From: Chaetomium olivaceum
Lineage: Eukaryota; Ascomycota; Sordariomycetes; Sordariales; Chaetomiaceae
Reading direction: 5' to 3'
Assembly: GCA_039881045.1 (NCBI GenBank)
Contig: JAYWVB010000005.1
Location: 930,001 to 994,000, forward strand
DNA: 64,000 nucleotides
Shown here: positions 21,608-35,068 of the stretch, piece by piece
Layout of the letters: each line of letters starts with the position of its first letter
Numbering within the stretch: position 1 is the first letter of the stretch
The notes under the pieces: model-generated
Told to the model about the DNA's origin: nothing
Databases searched by the model: none
The model's input: the letters and a program-made list of their open reading frames with translations, nothing else
Position numbers and translations under genes: made by a program

Positions 21608-23116
21608 CGTGCCGGGTGCGGTGCCGCACTGACGGTGGCCCGAAACAAACGAAATGTGCCCGAGCGCTCGGGTTTGCTTTGAGGCGAGGTTCTCGGGTGA
21701 CGGCCGCGGCGGGTCGAAGAGGAAGAAAACTGGGAATTAATGATCGAACGCGCGACGCGATGCTGCGATCGACAGGTCCGGCGAAGATGGTTTTCCGGGT
21801 TGGTGGAGGAGGAGGAATGGCGACCCTGGACGCGGCAAGCACGATTAAATTTTGCGCCTTGTTCCACGTCTGGGCTGCGGTCTGGGGAAAAGAGGCGGTT
21901 GGATCACCCGACCGTGCAGATTTGGTCCCGCAAACAGACCAGCTCCAACTGGCCCGAGCTGACAGCAGCAGAAAAGGGCCGGTGTTTGATTGGATAGTTG
22001 CCTGCGCCAACCGGGGAAGGTGGAACACGAAAAAGAACAAGAGCCGAGAGAACAGGGATTTGGGCCTGGCGCTAGTGCAGTTTGGCAGCAGGGGCTGGCT
22101 CCAGATCGAATCTGATTTTCAACACCACAAACGGGCAGATTCAACAAATGGCGATCGCTCACATGTCACCAAGGTTACCACGATCTTGCTGTGCGCAAGC
22201 ATGACTTTTCTACCGCAGATGGATGGGTAGTCGGGCTAGGATATTTTAGATAGGAACAAATCAAAAACACAACAAAACAAACAGAGCCGACCCGTTGCAA
22301 AAACTCGGGAACCTCGGTTTGATACCTCGTCCCGGTCATGCTGGTCGCCGCAATCCACAGCGCACATCATGCATGCATTGCTTGATCCGGCGGCATGATG
22401 CCCACAGCCCATTCGGCACAAAATACATGGTCTGCATTACCGCACTATACAACAGAAAAACACGGATGACTCTTTAGGTACCGAGGAGATGGTCGCGCCG
22501 AGCAGCACACCGTTTGCCATCGCGACATGCACATTCACAGGTCTTTCCCGCCTTTTATGGGACTGACGCAGATGCCAAAAGCCTGAGACGGAACGGCCCT
22601 CTTGGTTGGGTTGTTGGGTGTTTGTCGGGCAGTTGGTGAGTGGTGCTTGGCGGTGAGAGGGATGGAGCTGTTCGGCCGAGTTGCGGGGTCGAAATTTGGA
22701 GAAGCAAATCGGGTGGGGGTTCCGTTCCCTCTTTTCGGACGACGGTGGACTCAGATCAGACGAAGGACGCCTCGGCACGAATACATGGAACGCGACCCAT
22801 TGCTTCTGCGATTCCCGATATCTGATTCAAGTATTTTCCGCCGCAAGGACTTTCTCGATAAGATCTTTACGCAGCTACACTAGCGTACTGCGGAGTGATT
22901 AAAAGACACGATGAAACCCGGGAGGCATTCCGTTTGTATGCACCAAGATAAGCTCCTCTTTTTGTATGCATCGTACATCCATGTATGTACACATTATAAA
23001 TATTGGTACCCAAACACCATGCTTCCTGTCCAATAGCGCAAAAAAGAACAACAATAAACACAGATACAGATATCCTACAACCCTCAGATCGATGGATCAA
23101 ACAACCACAGAGCACT
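21608..23116. other. RXT3 upstream region and sugar transporter 3' flank
   Basis: About 1.5 kb between the RXT3 start and the stop of the next minus-strand gene. It should hold the RXT3 promoter and 5' UTR and the transporter 3' UTR. No convincing additional gene is visible. Confidence 0.4.
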
Positions 23117-25013
23117 TTACACCGCCCTCCGAACCCTCTCCTCCCTCGTCTCCGCCGGCAAATCCCCACTCCCAGACCTCTTCTTCTCCAGCGGGCCCGC
23201 CCCCTGCTCATCCGCAGTAGCACGACTCGGCCGCCCACTCGGCACGGCCGTCGTCCGATCATCCAGATCCTCTCCCCCATGCTTCCCCTCACCATCACCA
23301 ATGTCGACCCTTCTCCTAAAGAACTCCTCGTCGCGGTCCATGCGCGTGAGGTAGCCCTCGGGCATCCACTTGCGCGAGGTCCACGGCTTGAGCTGCGGCT
23401 GGCTGTACATGGCGTCGACGTTCTCGAGCGAGAGCGAGACCGACTCGTACAGGAAGAAGTAGGCGACCAGCGTGGCGGCCAGGTTGGTGCCGACGAAGAC
23501 ATAGCCGTAGGCGTAGGATATGCCCGAGGTGGCGAGAGAGGTGTGAGGAAGGAGATCATGACTTTTGAGGTCGGGTTAGTATCGTGTGTGAAAAGGGGGA
23601 GTGGGAAAGGGAGGATGGCTTACAGTTGCCCAGCCAGTTGCCCGCGGTGGCGATGGACGCCTGCTTTGCTCGTGTGCGCAACGGGAAGGTCTCGCCGATG
23701 ACCACCCAGGCGATAGGGCCCCAGGTCATGGCGAAGGAGGCGATGAACATTGCCGCGGCAACGATCATGACGATACCCGAGGTGCTGTTGTTCTCCGGGT
23801 CCAGGGCGGTGCCCATCGACGCAAAGACAGCCATCCACGCGGCCTGCCATGTACCGCCGATGATCAGCGGCCAGCGGCGGCCGAAGCGCTCGACCACGTA
23901 CAGGCCACCGAAGGTCATAGCCACGTTGACGGCACCCAGGATCAGCTGCGTCTGGATAGGATCGTCGATGCCGGCCGATTCGAAGATTGTGGCGCCGTAG
24001 TAGAAGAAGTAGTTGACGCCGGTCCACTGCTGCAGGAAATGGATCGAGATGCCCAGGACGGTGCGGTAGACCTGCTTGGGCACCCCGTTGCTGCGCGGGA
24101 TGAAGCACTCGGCCCAAGTCCCGACACCGACGGAGCGCTCCTTTTCGAGGATCTCGCGCATCTCGCGCATGTCGTCTTCGACGAGTCCGTGGTGTGGGTC
24201 ATCCTTCATGCCGCGCAGGCGCGCCATCGACACGCGTGCATCGTCCCATCGAGACCGCGCCGCTAGCCACCGTGGGGACTCGGGCACCAGCAGAATGCCC
24301 AAGCCGAGCGGTAGAGAGAAGGCGATGCCCAGACCCACGACGATGCGCCAGGACGCAGCTGAGTCCTGGATCTCACGTACGCCGAAGTTGACAATGTTGG
24401 CAATGAGGATACCGAAGGTAATGAGTAGTTGGTACGAGGCCACCACGGCGCCACGGATCTCACGGGGCGAGCACTCGGACTGGAACATGGGTACACCCAC
24501 GGATAGGTTACCGATGCCCAGGCCGGCGACAAAACGGCCCATCATTATGTGGACCCAGGAGGACATAGCGGTCATCTGGATGATGCAGCCGATGATGAAG
24601 ATAATGACACCGAAACTGAGACTCTTTCTGCGTCCCCACCAGTCGGCGGTGCTAGTCAGGGGTAAGCTATGGGGAATTCCGAGTGAGTATTCGGCGGCGT
24701 GGCTTACTATGACGCTGTGAGGGCTCCGCAGAGTGTACCGATGCTCATCAGGGACACTACCAGCGACTCGATGATGGGGATGAAGTCCCTCCCTTCAGGG
24801 GTATCCTCTTGGCCGAAGCGGTCCTTGAAGTCCCTGAACAGCAACATGCCCGATATCTGACCAGTATCATAGCCGAAGAGGAAGCCTCCTAACGAGGTAA
24901 TAACCCCGAGGATGAGGGCTTCGACGCCGCAGTCGGCGCCATTGATGCGGATGGACCTAAAAGGGGGGGTTAGCTGTTGGTGTGGTGACGGTGGGGGTTA
25001 ACACAAGAGGCAT
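23117..25013 (-). CDS. MFS sugar (hexose) transporter
   Basis: Four exons: 25003-25013, 24708-24956, 23624-24651 and 23117-23561. The short first exon (MPL) is supported by a 46-base intron with a CTAAC branch, but its GTTAAC donor is unusual. The total is 577 residues if one base missing near 23532-23545 is restored. Motifs are those of the sugar porter family: GGFLFGYDTGQISG, DWWGRRKSL, GRFVAGLGIG, PESPRWLAARSRWDDA, QQWTGVNYFFYYG and ERFGRRWPL, over 12 predicted helices. After the last helix the usual PETKG consensus is replaced by YESVSLSLENVD, followed by a long hydrophilic, Arg/Glu-rich cytoplasmic tail. Likely role: sugar uptake, or sensing, at the plasma membrane. The frame break falls within helices 10-11 and may be an assembly error. 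Confidence 0.82.
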
Positions 25014-25983
25014 TGGCTGACTTTTTCCCAAGCATCCCGACGAAATACAGTATGCAACAGGATTGATGGTATGTTCATCCAATGAGAAACACAAAACACA
25101 TTATGGGGAGAGCGTGCAAGCACGGTGCCTGGCTCAACAACTTCTATATATTTCACACAAAGTATAAGGGCATTGGAAAGTCCTTCCGGCCCCAATGATG
25201 TCACTTCGGCTTAGGCCGAAGGCATTGCAGCCCCCATCAGCACCGGGATGTAAAGCCTTGGGTTCTCTGAGAGAAATTTCGTGCAGTCCATGACCGCACC
25301 AGAAACCTGTCAAGGGAAGTGTGGATTTGGAGTAGCCAACAAAAGAGCCATGAGGTCTGCCAAGAAACGTGCTGTGACGCAATAAAGTCAGACGGTCCAC
25401 TGCCTTCAAACCCCCTGTGAATCCGACGGTGGCGGCTGGTTTTCTGGGCCGATGGCGCCAAGCCAAGCGGCAGGCCCGGCAGGCAAAAGTTGAAGGCGTC
25501 ACTGGTCATGAGATGGGCTTTTTCGGGCCGGTTTTGGATCGACTCGTGGAAAACCTGGGGAAGCTCCTTGTCAAATGAGCCCTTATTGGTCCCAGCGCCG
25601 TCTCTCGAAGGGGTGCATCCATCATCTCGGGCTCGGTTGAGTCAGGTGAAGAGCTGGCTTGGTTCAACTCGTCAATGGGAGGTTTCGGTGATGACCTTGC
25701 TTGACTTGTTGAGCTAAGTCATTTGCATCAGGTCGTGTTATGGCACAGCATAGAATAACTACGTCCTTTGCCGTCAAGGGGTAGGTACGCTTGTATGTAA
25801 AAGAACAATAACCGATAGTCCGTTTGAGTTAGGGCATTGAACATCTTTGTCGAACCCCTACAGAGTACAGACCCGTGACACACTGACCCCTTTCCGAACA
25901 CCCCAACCAACCCTACCACAAACGCAACTTAGAACAGCACCACTCATCGATACACACCTAGCCTACCAGACTGCGTTACCCCA
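25014..25983. other. Gene-free interval
   Basis: About 1 kb upstream of the sugar transporter. A few short open frames exist on both strands but none has a recognisable motif or good intron structure. Confidence 0.35.
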
Positions 25984-26494
25984 TCAAGCCCATCTCTCCA
26001 ACATCCACCCCAACACAGCCGTCGTCGCAAACCCAACAAAAATCGGCGCCTGCGGGAACCCCGACGGCCCAAACTCCGGGTCAATGCCGTCCGTACCGGG
26101 GTACAGGATCGACGCGAGGCCGGCCACCCAGTAGATGGTTCCAGTGAAGATGGCCATAGTCAGGGCGTCGTGCTTCCGCTGTTTGGCTACCGCCGGTGGG
26201 GTGGATGCCGGCTGTAGAGAGGGTCGCCACGTGTAGTAGAGGGTGGCGAGGCCGAGGAGGACGGAGAGGGAGATGGTTTGGGCGCCGTGGAATCTGCGGG
26301 GTGGGTTAGCAGCTGTCGAATGTCCAGGGACTTTGCCCGGTTTGGACGGGTAAGGTGAGTAATGGTAGGGGGAGGACAAACTTGGCATGGGGTGGCCATC
26401 GTGGGTTGAAGATATGCGTGTGGTTGTAGTCGGCGATGGGCGCACCGAAGAGGAGGCCTATGGCATCGATAGTGAGAAACACCTTCCCGAGCAT
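25984..26494 (-). CDS. Small fungal multi-span membrane protein
   Basis: Two exons (26382-26494 and 25984-26293) around an 88-base intron with a CAG acceptor; 140 residues, frame verified across the junction. The N-terminus MLGKVFLTIDAIGLLFGAPI is a first membrane helix. A conserved-looking polar stretch DYNHTHIFNPRWPPHAKFH follows, then about three more hydrophobic helices. It resembles small four-helix fungal proteins of unknown function that I associate with the DUF6640 group; that link is from memory. No catalytic residues are evident beyond the His-rich HTH/PPHAKFH region. Confidence 0.7.
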
Positions 26495-29400
26495 GTTAAT
26501 ATGCTTTTAAATTTCAACCCTCAGGGTGTTAAAAAATGAACAGGCGAGTTGTGGTCGTTTCTGAATCACAGGTAGTAATAGAGTTGTATTTATTTGGGTT
26601 GGACCCGGGTCGCTTCTACTGTGTAGAGGCTGATTGGCAAGCCTTACCACCGAGCATCCTTGGTTCCTTCCTTTCGTCCAAAAGTCAGCTCGTAAATCCC
26701 AGTCGCATGTGGGCTGCTGTAACGCCGGATGCGGAGCTATCGGATCTAGGAAGGACTTAACTGTACATCTCCCATAGACGCCCAAACCTCACACGGCAAA
26801 TTACAAACACGGCGTGTCATTCTTCCGGCCTGCTTACGATCGTGCCCCTCGAGCATCACTTGCCGATTTCAGATGTCAGCCCTCATCACTGCAATGTACA
26901 TGCCCGGTCCGGCATTATACTCCCACGGCACAAACGTGCCAGCTTCTCGGGGCTGTATACGTGGCCTCATCCCATCTTGTCACCACCAACCATGTCTGGT
27001 CGAAACTCAGGGTATGGCATTCTCAATCCATGTGAAAGCACGTCATTGGCAAGTAGGGCATGTCCTCGGCATCCAGTACGCACAAGGCCGACTCGGAACG
27101 GTAGTATCGCATAGACTGGGGGCCTGTCTCCCTCAAAGGATGAGCAGTCTACCACGTGGCATATATTGCGGTTCACTAGGTGGTGAATGTGTGTTTTGGT
27201 CCCCGGGTTGGCCGGTAACCGGAGGCTCCAGGCCAGGTCCTCTGGATCGAAAGCAGTTGAAGCACGGCCTTGTGTATTAAAATTAGTTATTGCCTCTTGG
27301 ATTGGTTGGAGGGGAACTGGTAGAGTTGAGTCTTGGGGGGATCGGAAGAGGGGTGCAATGGCCGCACTTGGGCTGAGAAGATGGTAGGAGTTTCGCGTCA
27401 TATTTGTATGTGAGTGGTTAGGGGAAGGAAATTAGCAAACGGTTCTTGGCCGGTGATGAGACTATTATATTCAACTCTACGGTGCCCTTGAAGAGGGTCG
27501 CCAATGTCAGCGTGGCATTCAGGGGGCCATGGGATGACAAGCCTGCCAGTTCTGAGTAGGTATTTTGCTTGGCAAGTTATCGTCTCTCTAAGAACAACAT
27601 GGGTTCAGTCACCCGAAAATATTATAACGAGGTTGTATACTCCGTGTCTGAGTTCGTGGTACAGTCTGCTCGGATATTTCCACGCAGTTCAAGCTGTAAT
27701 AATAGAGGTAGGATCTTCGCAACGAATTGACTCGCCGCTGGAACTGTACACATCATCAAAACTATGTGTGAGTTGTCAATAAGTTTATCATCGCGTTGAA
27801 CATGTTTATCGGCCATGAAATAAACCGGACATCTCCAAGCCCAGCAGCGACGATATTGGGCCTAGCGGTCCGGCCGGGCAGCTGGGGGGTCGCCGCCACG
27901 AAGACCGGCGTGATCACCACCCGCGCCGCCATGAACCAAAAAGGCAAAGGGCCGCGTAACTCGTAACAACCATAGAGAATGGAGGCTGCATATTAGCTAC
28001 CTACTCAAATGGGGAAATACCTACGTAGGGGCAATAAAAAACAGTGGTTTGGACTTTGGAGACGCTGGCTTGAATCCTCTTCGTTTTCCGACTTCTCGAT
28101 TTTACATGCTCGAATGACATCCAAATGCATGCTCTCTGTAGGCTCATGGGCACGGGAAGCTTGAACAGTCATTTCAGGCAGCTTGTACAATGTAAATTTG
28201 GTCATTTCTCAGATGCGGGTGCAGAGAATGTTAATCTCTTACCCGCGCTCTTATCGAATGACATTACGAACAAAGATGTGACTGTCAGCTGGGCAACAGT
28301 CAGGTATTCTGTGAGGAGCGACTTGTCACCCATGAAGCGAGAAATTTCGGTTAGTAGCCAAACTGGCCAATCCAAAGGCTGGGAATTTGTGCTGAGGCCG
28401 AGAAAGCAATGTATTTCCGAATTATTTACCATGAAAAGACGAGATAATGAAGTGATGGATTGGATGCTCAAGATGATGGGATTTCAAGTCGAATTGCTGG
28501 CTTGGCCTGCCTGCCGCCCGTGCATCGCCCAAGCCCCGGACCAGTGAGCGGCTCCACTCTGCGCCAACCAAACCCCTCAAGGCGAAACTTTTGCCGCCCA
28601 CAAGCACCGCCAGACAGCCCCAATGGAGATCAGCAGACAACCCAACGTCAACCTCCTCTTCGCATCGGTTGACGTCCACTTGCCGTCACAACGAACCTCA
28701 AATGATGAGTCGACCATCGCTCTCGAGCTTCCGCTTCTATACTTTGTCTTTGTCGCATTTTCCTTGCGAATTTTTGCAATACATCAATTCTGACTCCAGG
28801 GCCTGAAGTTGCGCTGGCCCGTTGCATTGCCAGCCGACAGGACAGCATTCCATGACCGACAGCCCTGAAGCCATGGCTCAGGATCACTGCTTTACTAAGC
28901 TATCACGGTGGAAAATTGGTATTTCTACACAACGGCCTTGCCTGAGTCAATGATCGTTGCCATTTACTGACCTTATTCTACAACAGGCTGCCGATTTTCG
29001 ATCATTTCCATCGCCGCGGCACATCACGTTTCGGGGAGACGTAACGCTGAGCTGAGGAGCAACCGCCTGTGGACTCCCGGCGGTTAGGGCCATGCAAGCC
29101 CCGAAGCGGCGCCCCGCACACCACGCTTTGACGTCCGAACCATCCCTTTCTGCAACGTCGTTCTGGAGAGCCGAACCCCGATTACGACTTCTCACAAGAA
29201 AATACCGGAGTCAACGCCGAGACCGCCGGTGAAGAGAGACATTTATCTTGCAAACCAAGAACCTCACGACCATGCTTCCAGATGCACCAGCAAACTTCTG
29301 CGAAGGACCATCCCGGCAGATCCTGCAGCCTGCTTCGAAATAAGAAACAACATCCAGGTTTCATCAGGCGATTCGGGCGGAAGAAGGGCAAGATCCGGTC

Positions 29401-30468
29401 AGCTGTCTTCAGGGAGTTTGACAACGGATCTTGCCAACCTCGACGGTTCAGACCAACAAAAGATATCACATCTTGACACACGGCTCTTGACACACGGCAC
29501 GGGTACGGGAAGTAAGGGTTGGGGAGCAATGCTCCTATTTGCCTGATTTCTTCTGTCTCTCAACTCTCCGTCTCTCAACCCCAGCATGCTTTACGCTCCA
29601 TTTCCCCCTCGCTCCCATCAGCCCCCCTCAAGCCCTCACTCCGTCACAGTCGGGAGGAGTTAGGGCTGATGCCAACGAGCACGGAGGCCATTCCGCCCAC
29701 CGCCGGCCCTTGCAAGCGCAAGGAAAGAAGCATGAGACCAACCAGGGGATAGAAGGGGGCAGAAGGCCCAAACCTGCCCTAAAGACCTCGCAAAGAGCAC
29801 GGAAAAGAAAACGACGAACCCGAACCAAAACCAGCCAACCACGCAAAGCCGGAGCTCAAGCGAAAGCAGCAAAAGGGTTGTTTGCAATCGCAAAACGCCG
29901 ATTTCATCCCCCCATCATCACCCATTCATTTCCCGCTCCCTGAAGCCGACCCAAAAACCCGAGCCGCAACTGCAAGCGCAGGTGCAGGCGGAATGCAAGT
30001 GCAGCCGCTGACACAGACGGATGAATGATCGGGGCTGAGGTGACGCTCGACGGGGCGGATGATCAATGGCCGTTACTCCCCTCCACTCAAATTCCTTTTT
30101 GAGCGCCGCCCTCTTCCATCCCATCCCACCTTGGCCCGCCTCTGCTGGCCATGAATAGAGCGGTTCTGCGGAGTGGCAGGCTGTCTTAATATGGTACACA
30201 CGGTCGAATATTCCTACATCGCGGGAGAAAAATAAAAAGAGAAAAGGAAGTGCGTGGGCCAGGGCGAGAAGTCTCCGTTATCGGGGTTGATGTACTGGCT
30301 GGCAGACTACGGCGGGTCAAGTGCCGTCGTTAAGAAGCGGTAATGCCAACGCTAAGCTGCGCCCTCCCTGGCCTGATAACGATGTTTGTGTGGTGGACTG
30401 GAGAAAGAAAGCCCCATGATGAGATGATAAGACGAGAACACGCAGTGGGGCGGCCGAGATGAACCTGG
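26495..30468. other. Four-kilobase interval without a recognised gene
   Basis: Several 60-140 codon open frames occur on both strands, but none has recognisable motifs or plausible exon joins. The right end (30200-30468) is likely the 3' UTR of the bromodomain gene. A lineage-specific gene or a noncoding RNA cannot be excluded. Confidence 0.35.
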
Positions 30469-33416
30469 TTAATCCTCCTCCGAGTCAACCTCATCTTCGC
30501 TCTCGTGCTCAGGCTGACCGGCGGGCTCGTTTCCGTTGCCCTCGATCGACTCCATCGGCTCCTGACTTCCGGAGCCTTGGCGGCCTGCCTGTGCACGGAG
30601 CTCGTTCAGCTGCTGGATGCGGCGTTCCTGCTCGCTCTTGCTCATGGGCTTGTTTTTCTTCGACTTGGACGGCTGCTTGGACTTGGCAGTCGGTGCCTCA
30701 ACCTGCGCCGGTGCGGCCAGGCCCCGCTGCCGCTCCTTCTCGATCCGCGCGTTAGGGTTGGCCTTGATCGCAATGTCGTAGAGTCTGACGAGGGCATCCT
30801 CAGAGATGGTCTCTATATCAAGCTCAAGTTCGCCTGCGTCGTTCTCGCCTTGGCCTGTGTCTTTCTTGATCAGGTCAATAGCTCGCTCAAGCAGCGGCCC
30901 GTCAAGGCTACCAAGCGATTCTATAATGATCTCTTTTTCCAATGTGCCCATCTTCCTCTTTGCAATCGCCTTCTTGACACCGCTCTTCTTGACGATGCCA
31001 CCGCCCAAGCCACCGCCGCCAGCCTTCTTGTGAGGCAGGCCGCCTGCGCCACTAGCCTTCTTGGCCTTGGGTGCCTTCGGTTTGCCTGCCTTTTTGGCTG
31101 GGAGGTTCGCAAGCTTCGCCCGTTCGGCCATCAGCTGTTTTTGCAGCATGGCAACAACGCTCTGCGCGATCTCGACATCCGTAATGTCCGCCGTGCCTGA
31201 GTTGACCATTTCGTTAACCTTGTTCTGCTCAGCTTGCAGGCGCTTCTGGATAGTAGCCAGCCGGTTCTCAACAAGCTTGCGTTCGTCGTCCTCAGGTTCA
31301 GGCTCCGAATCGGCGTCCTCAGAGTCAGAGTCGTCTCTGCCCGCGGCGTGGGATGCCGCCGCCGTGGTGACGGGCGCATGCTTGGCCATCCACTCGTCCC
31401 TCTTGGAGAGTTCCGCACGGTACAAGTCCTGCAACCTAAGCGCTTGGCTGTAAACCACATGGTCTTCCCCGTTGAAGGTTTTGCAGTTCTTGATGATGAG
31501 GTCAAAATCCTTTTCGAACTCCTTCGAGGACTGATATTCTCCAGATCCAAGCTTGTTAGACATGGTTTGGAGGTCCATCGGCCGCTTGATGATCTTGTGA
31601 TAGTGAGGGATGTTGAGGGCCACCGGGTCGACAGGTTGCATAAACGCGGCATTAATGTCATAATGTTTGGTCTTGCGGAGCTCGGTGAGCAACTCGTCGC
31701 AGAAGCGAAGATCAAGAGGTAGCTTCTTCTTGCGCTTCGTGTCGTAGACCAGATCCTTGGAGTGGGCGGGCTTCACCGGCCGCTTGGCCCGGCCGTCAAT
31801 CTTGCTCGAGTCTCGCCGGATGAGCGGCATACCATTGTTTCCCGGCGGGAGGGCGAACGCGGGCGACTCCACTACGGCCTTCTGCGACGGACTGAGGGCA
31901 GGACCTTTACTATTACGGGCTGCGCCTGCTGTAGCAATCGGTGGGACGGCTGCGCGAGGTTCAACGTGGCGGGTGGTATGGGCCTTGGCGGCTTCCTTCC
32001 TCTCGGGCTTGGGAGGTTCGGCGGCGTATTGCTGGGACATCCGACCGAGGATTGCATCGCGACAAGCTGTTGCCTGCTTTGTCACGTCGTGACCCTCGCC
32101 GTTGAAGGTAATCGCGTTTTGAACCATCAGTTGAAGGTCATCCTTGAATCCTCCCATGGTTGTGTAGGGAGGAAGGTCGCCACGCAACCGTTTCTCCATG
32201 GTGCTGATGTCTATGGGCTTCGAGATCTTGGCCGAGTACTCGGGCCAGACCGTCGGCCAAATGTGCTCGACAGGCAGACGGAAGGGAGCACCGACCTTTG
32301 TTTTTTTGACGCCGGCGAGGACGGCTCGAATCTGTTTATTCTGCCAGTCTGTGATCGGGGTGTCGTTGAGGGAATCGTCGGTAAGTTTCTTGGGCTCCAC
32401 ACTGCCGAGGATAGGCGACGCCCGGCCCGCCGTAACTGGTTGGTCGACCTGCATGCGGTCCTCGACCGGGCCGGTCTTCACCTGCACTTGGTCCGCCGTG
32501 TGGCCCACCTTGGTCCGTTTCGCGACGGGCTCATCTTCACTATCGATATCCCGCTCCCTCGAAAGTTTTGCCGACGGTTGCGCGGCCCGACATGCTTGTG
32601 TCGGCGGCGGCGGGTGGTGGAGGAGTGCTGGTAGACGGGTCGGCGTGGCCATTTGTAGTGTCGGCGGCGGCGATGCGTGAGCCGTTTAGAGGGCTTCTAG
32701 GGGTGTCGGCGGTTACTGCCGTGTCCTGGGTTCCCTCCGCCACTGCCTCTGTTGCTCTAGTCTCGGTTTGCTTGTCTGTGTCCGTCATCGTTGTATCTTC
32801 TTTCTCAGCTGGAGTCGCCGGGGCTGCTGGGGCTTCCTTCGCAGCGTCGGCCGCCGCATCCTTTTCATCCTTGGCTGGGCCATCAGGCTGGGTCCGGGGT
32901 TCCGGCTTGGGGTGCGACTTGGGTGAAAGAGGTTCCGACTGGTCCTCGGCCGATTTGACAGTCGAAACATCGGGCATCTCGGTGTCGGCGGTCGTCGCAG
33001 CAGCATCCTCCATGTTTACTTTATCCATGCCACTAGCGATGTCTTGCTCGGATTCTTCTTTAGGTTTCGCGGCCTGGTCCTCGTCATTCGCGTCGCGGGC
33101 TAAGGTTTGGTTCGCAGAGAACGCGTCCTCGTTCTTAGCGAGTGTAACATCTGCAGGAGGTGCCTCGCCGTTTGACTTGAGCGCGTTATCGGATTCAGGT
33201 TGTGAATTAATTGGGGACGGCATGGTATGGCTGTTTCGCGGATTAAATAAGTATGCGATGCAGCAACAGGAGGTGTAAACCACAAAGGATGCTGGCAACC
33301 TACCCGTTCGCCTCGAGCGCCCCGTTGGGGCCTTCCTTGCCTACTGGGAGTGACGCCTGGAGCGGCTTCTCATTGAGAAGCGCGCCTTCTGACTGCTGGG
33401 TGGCCATGACTGCCAT
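30469..33416 (-). CDS. BDF1: BET-family double bromodomain protein (Bdf1-like)
   Basis: Exon 1 is 33304-33416 (MAVMATQQSEG; a second ATG lies at 33407). A 73-base intron follows, then one long exon to 30469. The total is 957 residues if one extra G in a GGG run (32586-32588 on the plus strand) is removed. The N-terminal about 250 residues are acidic and disordered. Bromodomain 1 includes WPEYSAKISKPIDISTMEKR and bromodomain 2 HYHKIIKRPMDLQTMSNKLG with NCKTFNGEDHVVY. A coiled region and Lys-rich segment precede the NET domain (EKEIIIESLGSLDGPLLERA), and the end is acidic. Bdf1 binds acetylated histones and acts with TFIID and SWR1 in yeast; the same nuclear role is inferred. It is divergent from the UTP5-type gene, separated by 1.65 kb. 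Confidence 0.9.
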
Positions 33417-35068
33417 TCGGTGGTTGCGCAACTTAGGCGCGATGCGACATCAAATCGGCTGGGGCCGGTGCCAGTTAGCGATGCATGTCACGATCGCCGA
33501 TCGCAAGTCGAGGGTGCGGTCGCAAGATGGTTACAAGTCGCAGGGTACCTCGCGCAAAGATCTCCAAGCTGTGAAAAGTCGCTGCAGATGAGGAGCCGCG
33601 TACGCGCTTCCGTTGGTTGCAGTTTGCAGAAATAGAATGCGCCGCAACAAAATGCCCTCGGGTGGCGATGGCAACGTTGGAGATGATTGCGTGGAATGAG
33701 GCAAATGCGATTCGTGGCGGGGAAGTGGAATGGGGGAGTGTGGGTGTGGGACGTGGGAAGGACCGTGCACACGCGTTGGATCGCGAGGAGCGAAATGCGA
33801 AAGGAAGAAAAAAAAATGGCAACCACTCACGAGTTCGCGAAAAATAGGGTGCTGGGGGAAGGCTGAGAATTATAGACTTTTGGCGCTAGCCTCGCAGAAC
33901 AGCGGCGGTCGGGAAGGAAAAACTCGGTCGCGGGTGTTTGGTGGCTGGTGTGGCAAGGGATCCAAAGAGTGGCGGGGGCGCTCGAGGACTGTCTTGGCCG
34001 AGACCGGTGATGTGGTTGGTCAAATACGTTGCTGTGGGGCCGTCTGTTTTTTTGTATCGTGACCTCTCGAGAAATCGGGGTTGAAAATGCGTGTCAGTCC
34101 CGGTCGGAAGCGGGTGGCTATTTATCACAGCTGCTCGGACCCAAACTAATCGGCGGCTCCGCCTGTGAGTGGTGGGAAGGTCTTATCAGCTTGTTCTGAT
34201 TCATGCCATTGGCCGATCAATCGATATGTGGGCCTTGTGTCCGTTCCCGAATGGCCCACAAAAACATTTTGTCATCTCTTCAAACTTGAACTTCTTGTTC
34301 AACTGTGAAGATGACACGATGTTAAAACGTCCATCAAGGTAAATTCTAGGGCCCACGTTGCGGAACCTTTGGATTCCACAAGATATTATACACTGTTTGT
34401 TTTGGGCTGGACCTTGCATACAGCACTCTTGTAAAGCCAGATGCACGCAAATCTCCGGATGCATCATCCCCGGATGCGATGGAAAGAGAGCGTCACTGAC
34501 ACAAAGGGCCTGACATTGCGTATTTTGATGTTTCATTCAACAATTCAATGGATTCTAAGCCAACATGTCAGGAGCTTTAGAGATGTTTATAGACACATGT
34601 CAGCTGAATACAGCCTAACCACCCGCACTAATCTTGAGTCATTGACCCGACATTTCAAGCTTTTCGCAGAAAGCACATGGATACGCGTGCATGACGCGAA
34701 TGACAAAATGGACGAAACCATTATTGGCACGTGCAGCTGGTTGCAATTTCGGCCAAGCATTTCCACGTGATACTGTCCAGCCTCATCAGCGGGGTTGTCA
34801 GCCACAGTATTAGTGGCTGATCAACCCGCCAAGGTAACATGCCCAAAAAAAAGTTTGGCTGCACCCCGAAATTTTCGTTGCGCTTCAACGCTATACAGGC
34901 AACCACAAGTTTTGTTCCATCTTTTCAAGTTGCAACGTCTCCAGGACTAAGATTTCCCGGCAGATAGGCATTAAGATATAGTTGACTCGCAATTGATTGC
35001 TTCCTTGCAACATTTGTGCTGCCAGCGAACCTCCTCACCCGACAACCGGCGCAAACCGAAACGCCAAT
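33417..35068. other. Divergent intergenic region between BDF1 and the UTP5-type gene
   Basis: Contains both promoters and 5' UTRs. No additional gene is recognised; short open frames around 33480-33830 and 34440-34770 lack motifs. Confidence 0.4.

Noticed and set aside
25134..25502. 122-codon minus-strand open frame
   Set aside because: No motif, no splice structure and a residue composition like random translation.
26967..27401. 144-codon minus-strand open frame in the four-kilobase gap
   Set aside because: No recognisable domain or homology cue; overlaps similar-sized frames on the other strand.
30505..32634. Long plus-strand open frames opposite BDF1 (up to 290 codons)
   Set aside because: Antisense to conserved bromodomain codons; no motif of their own.
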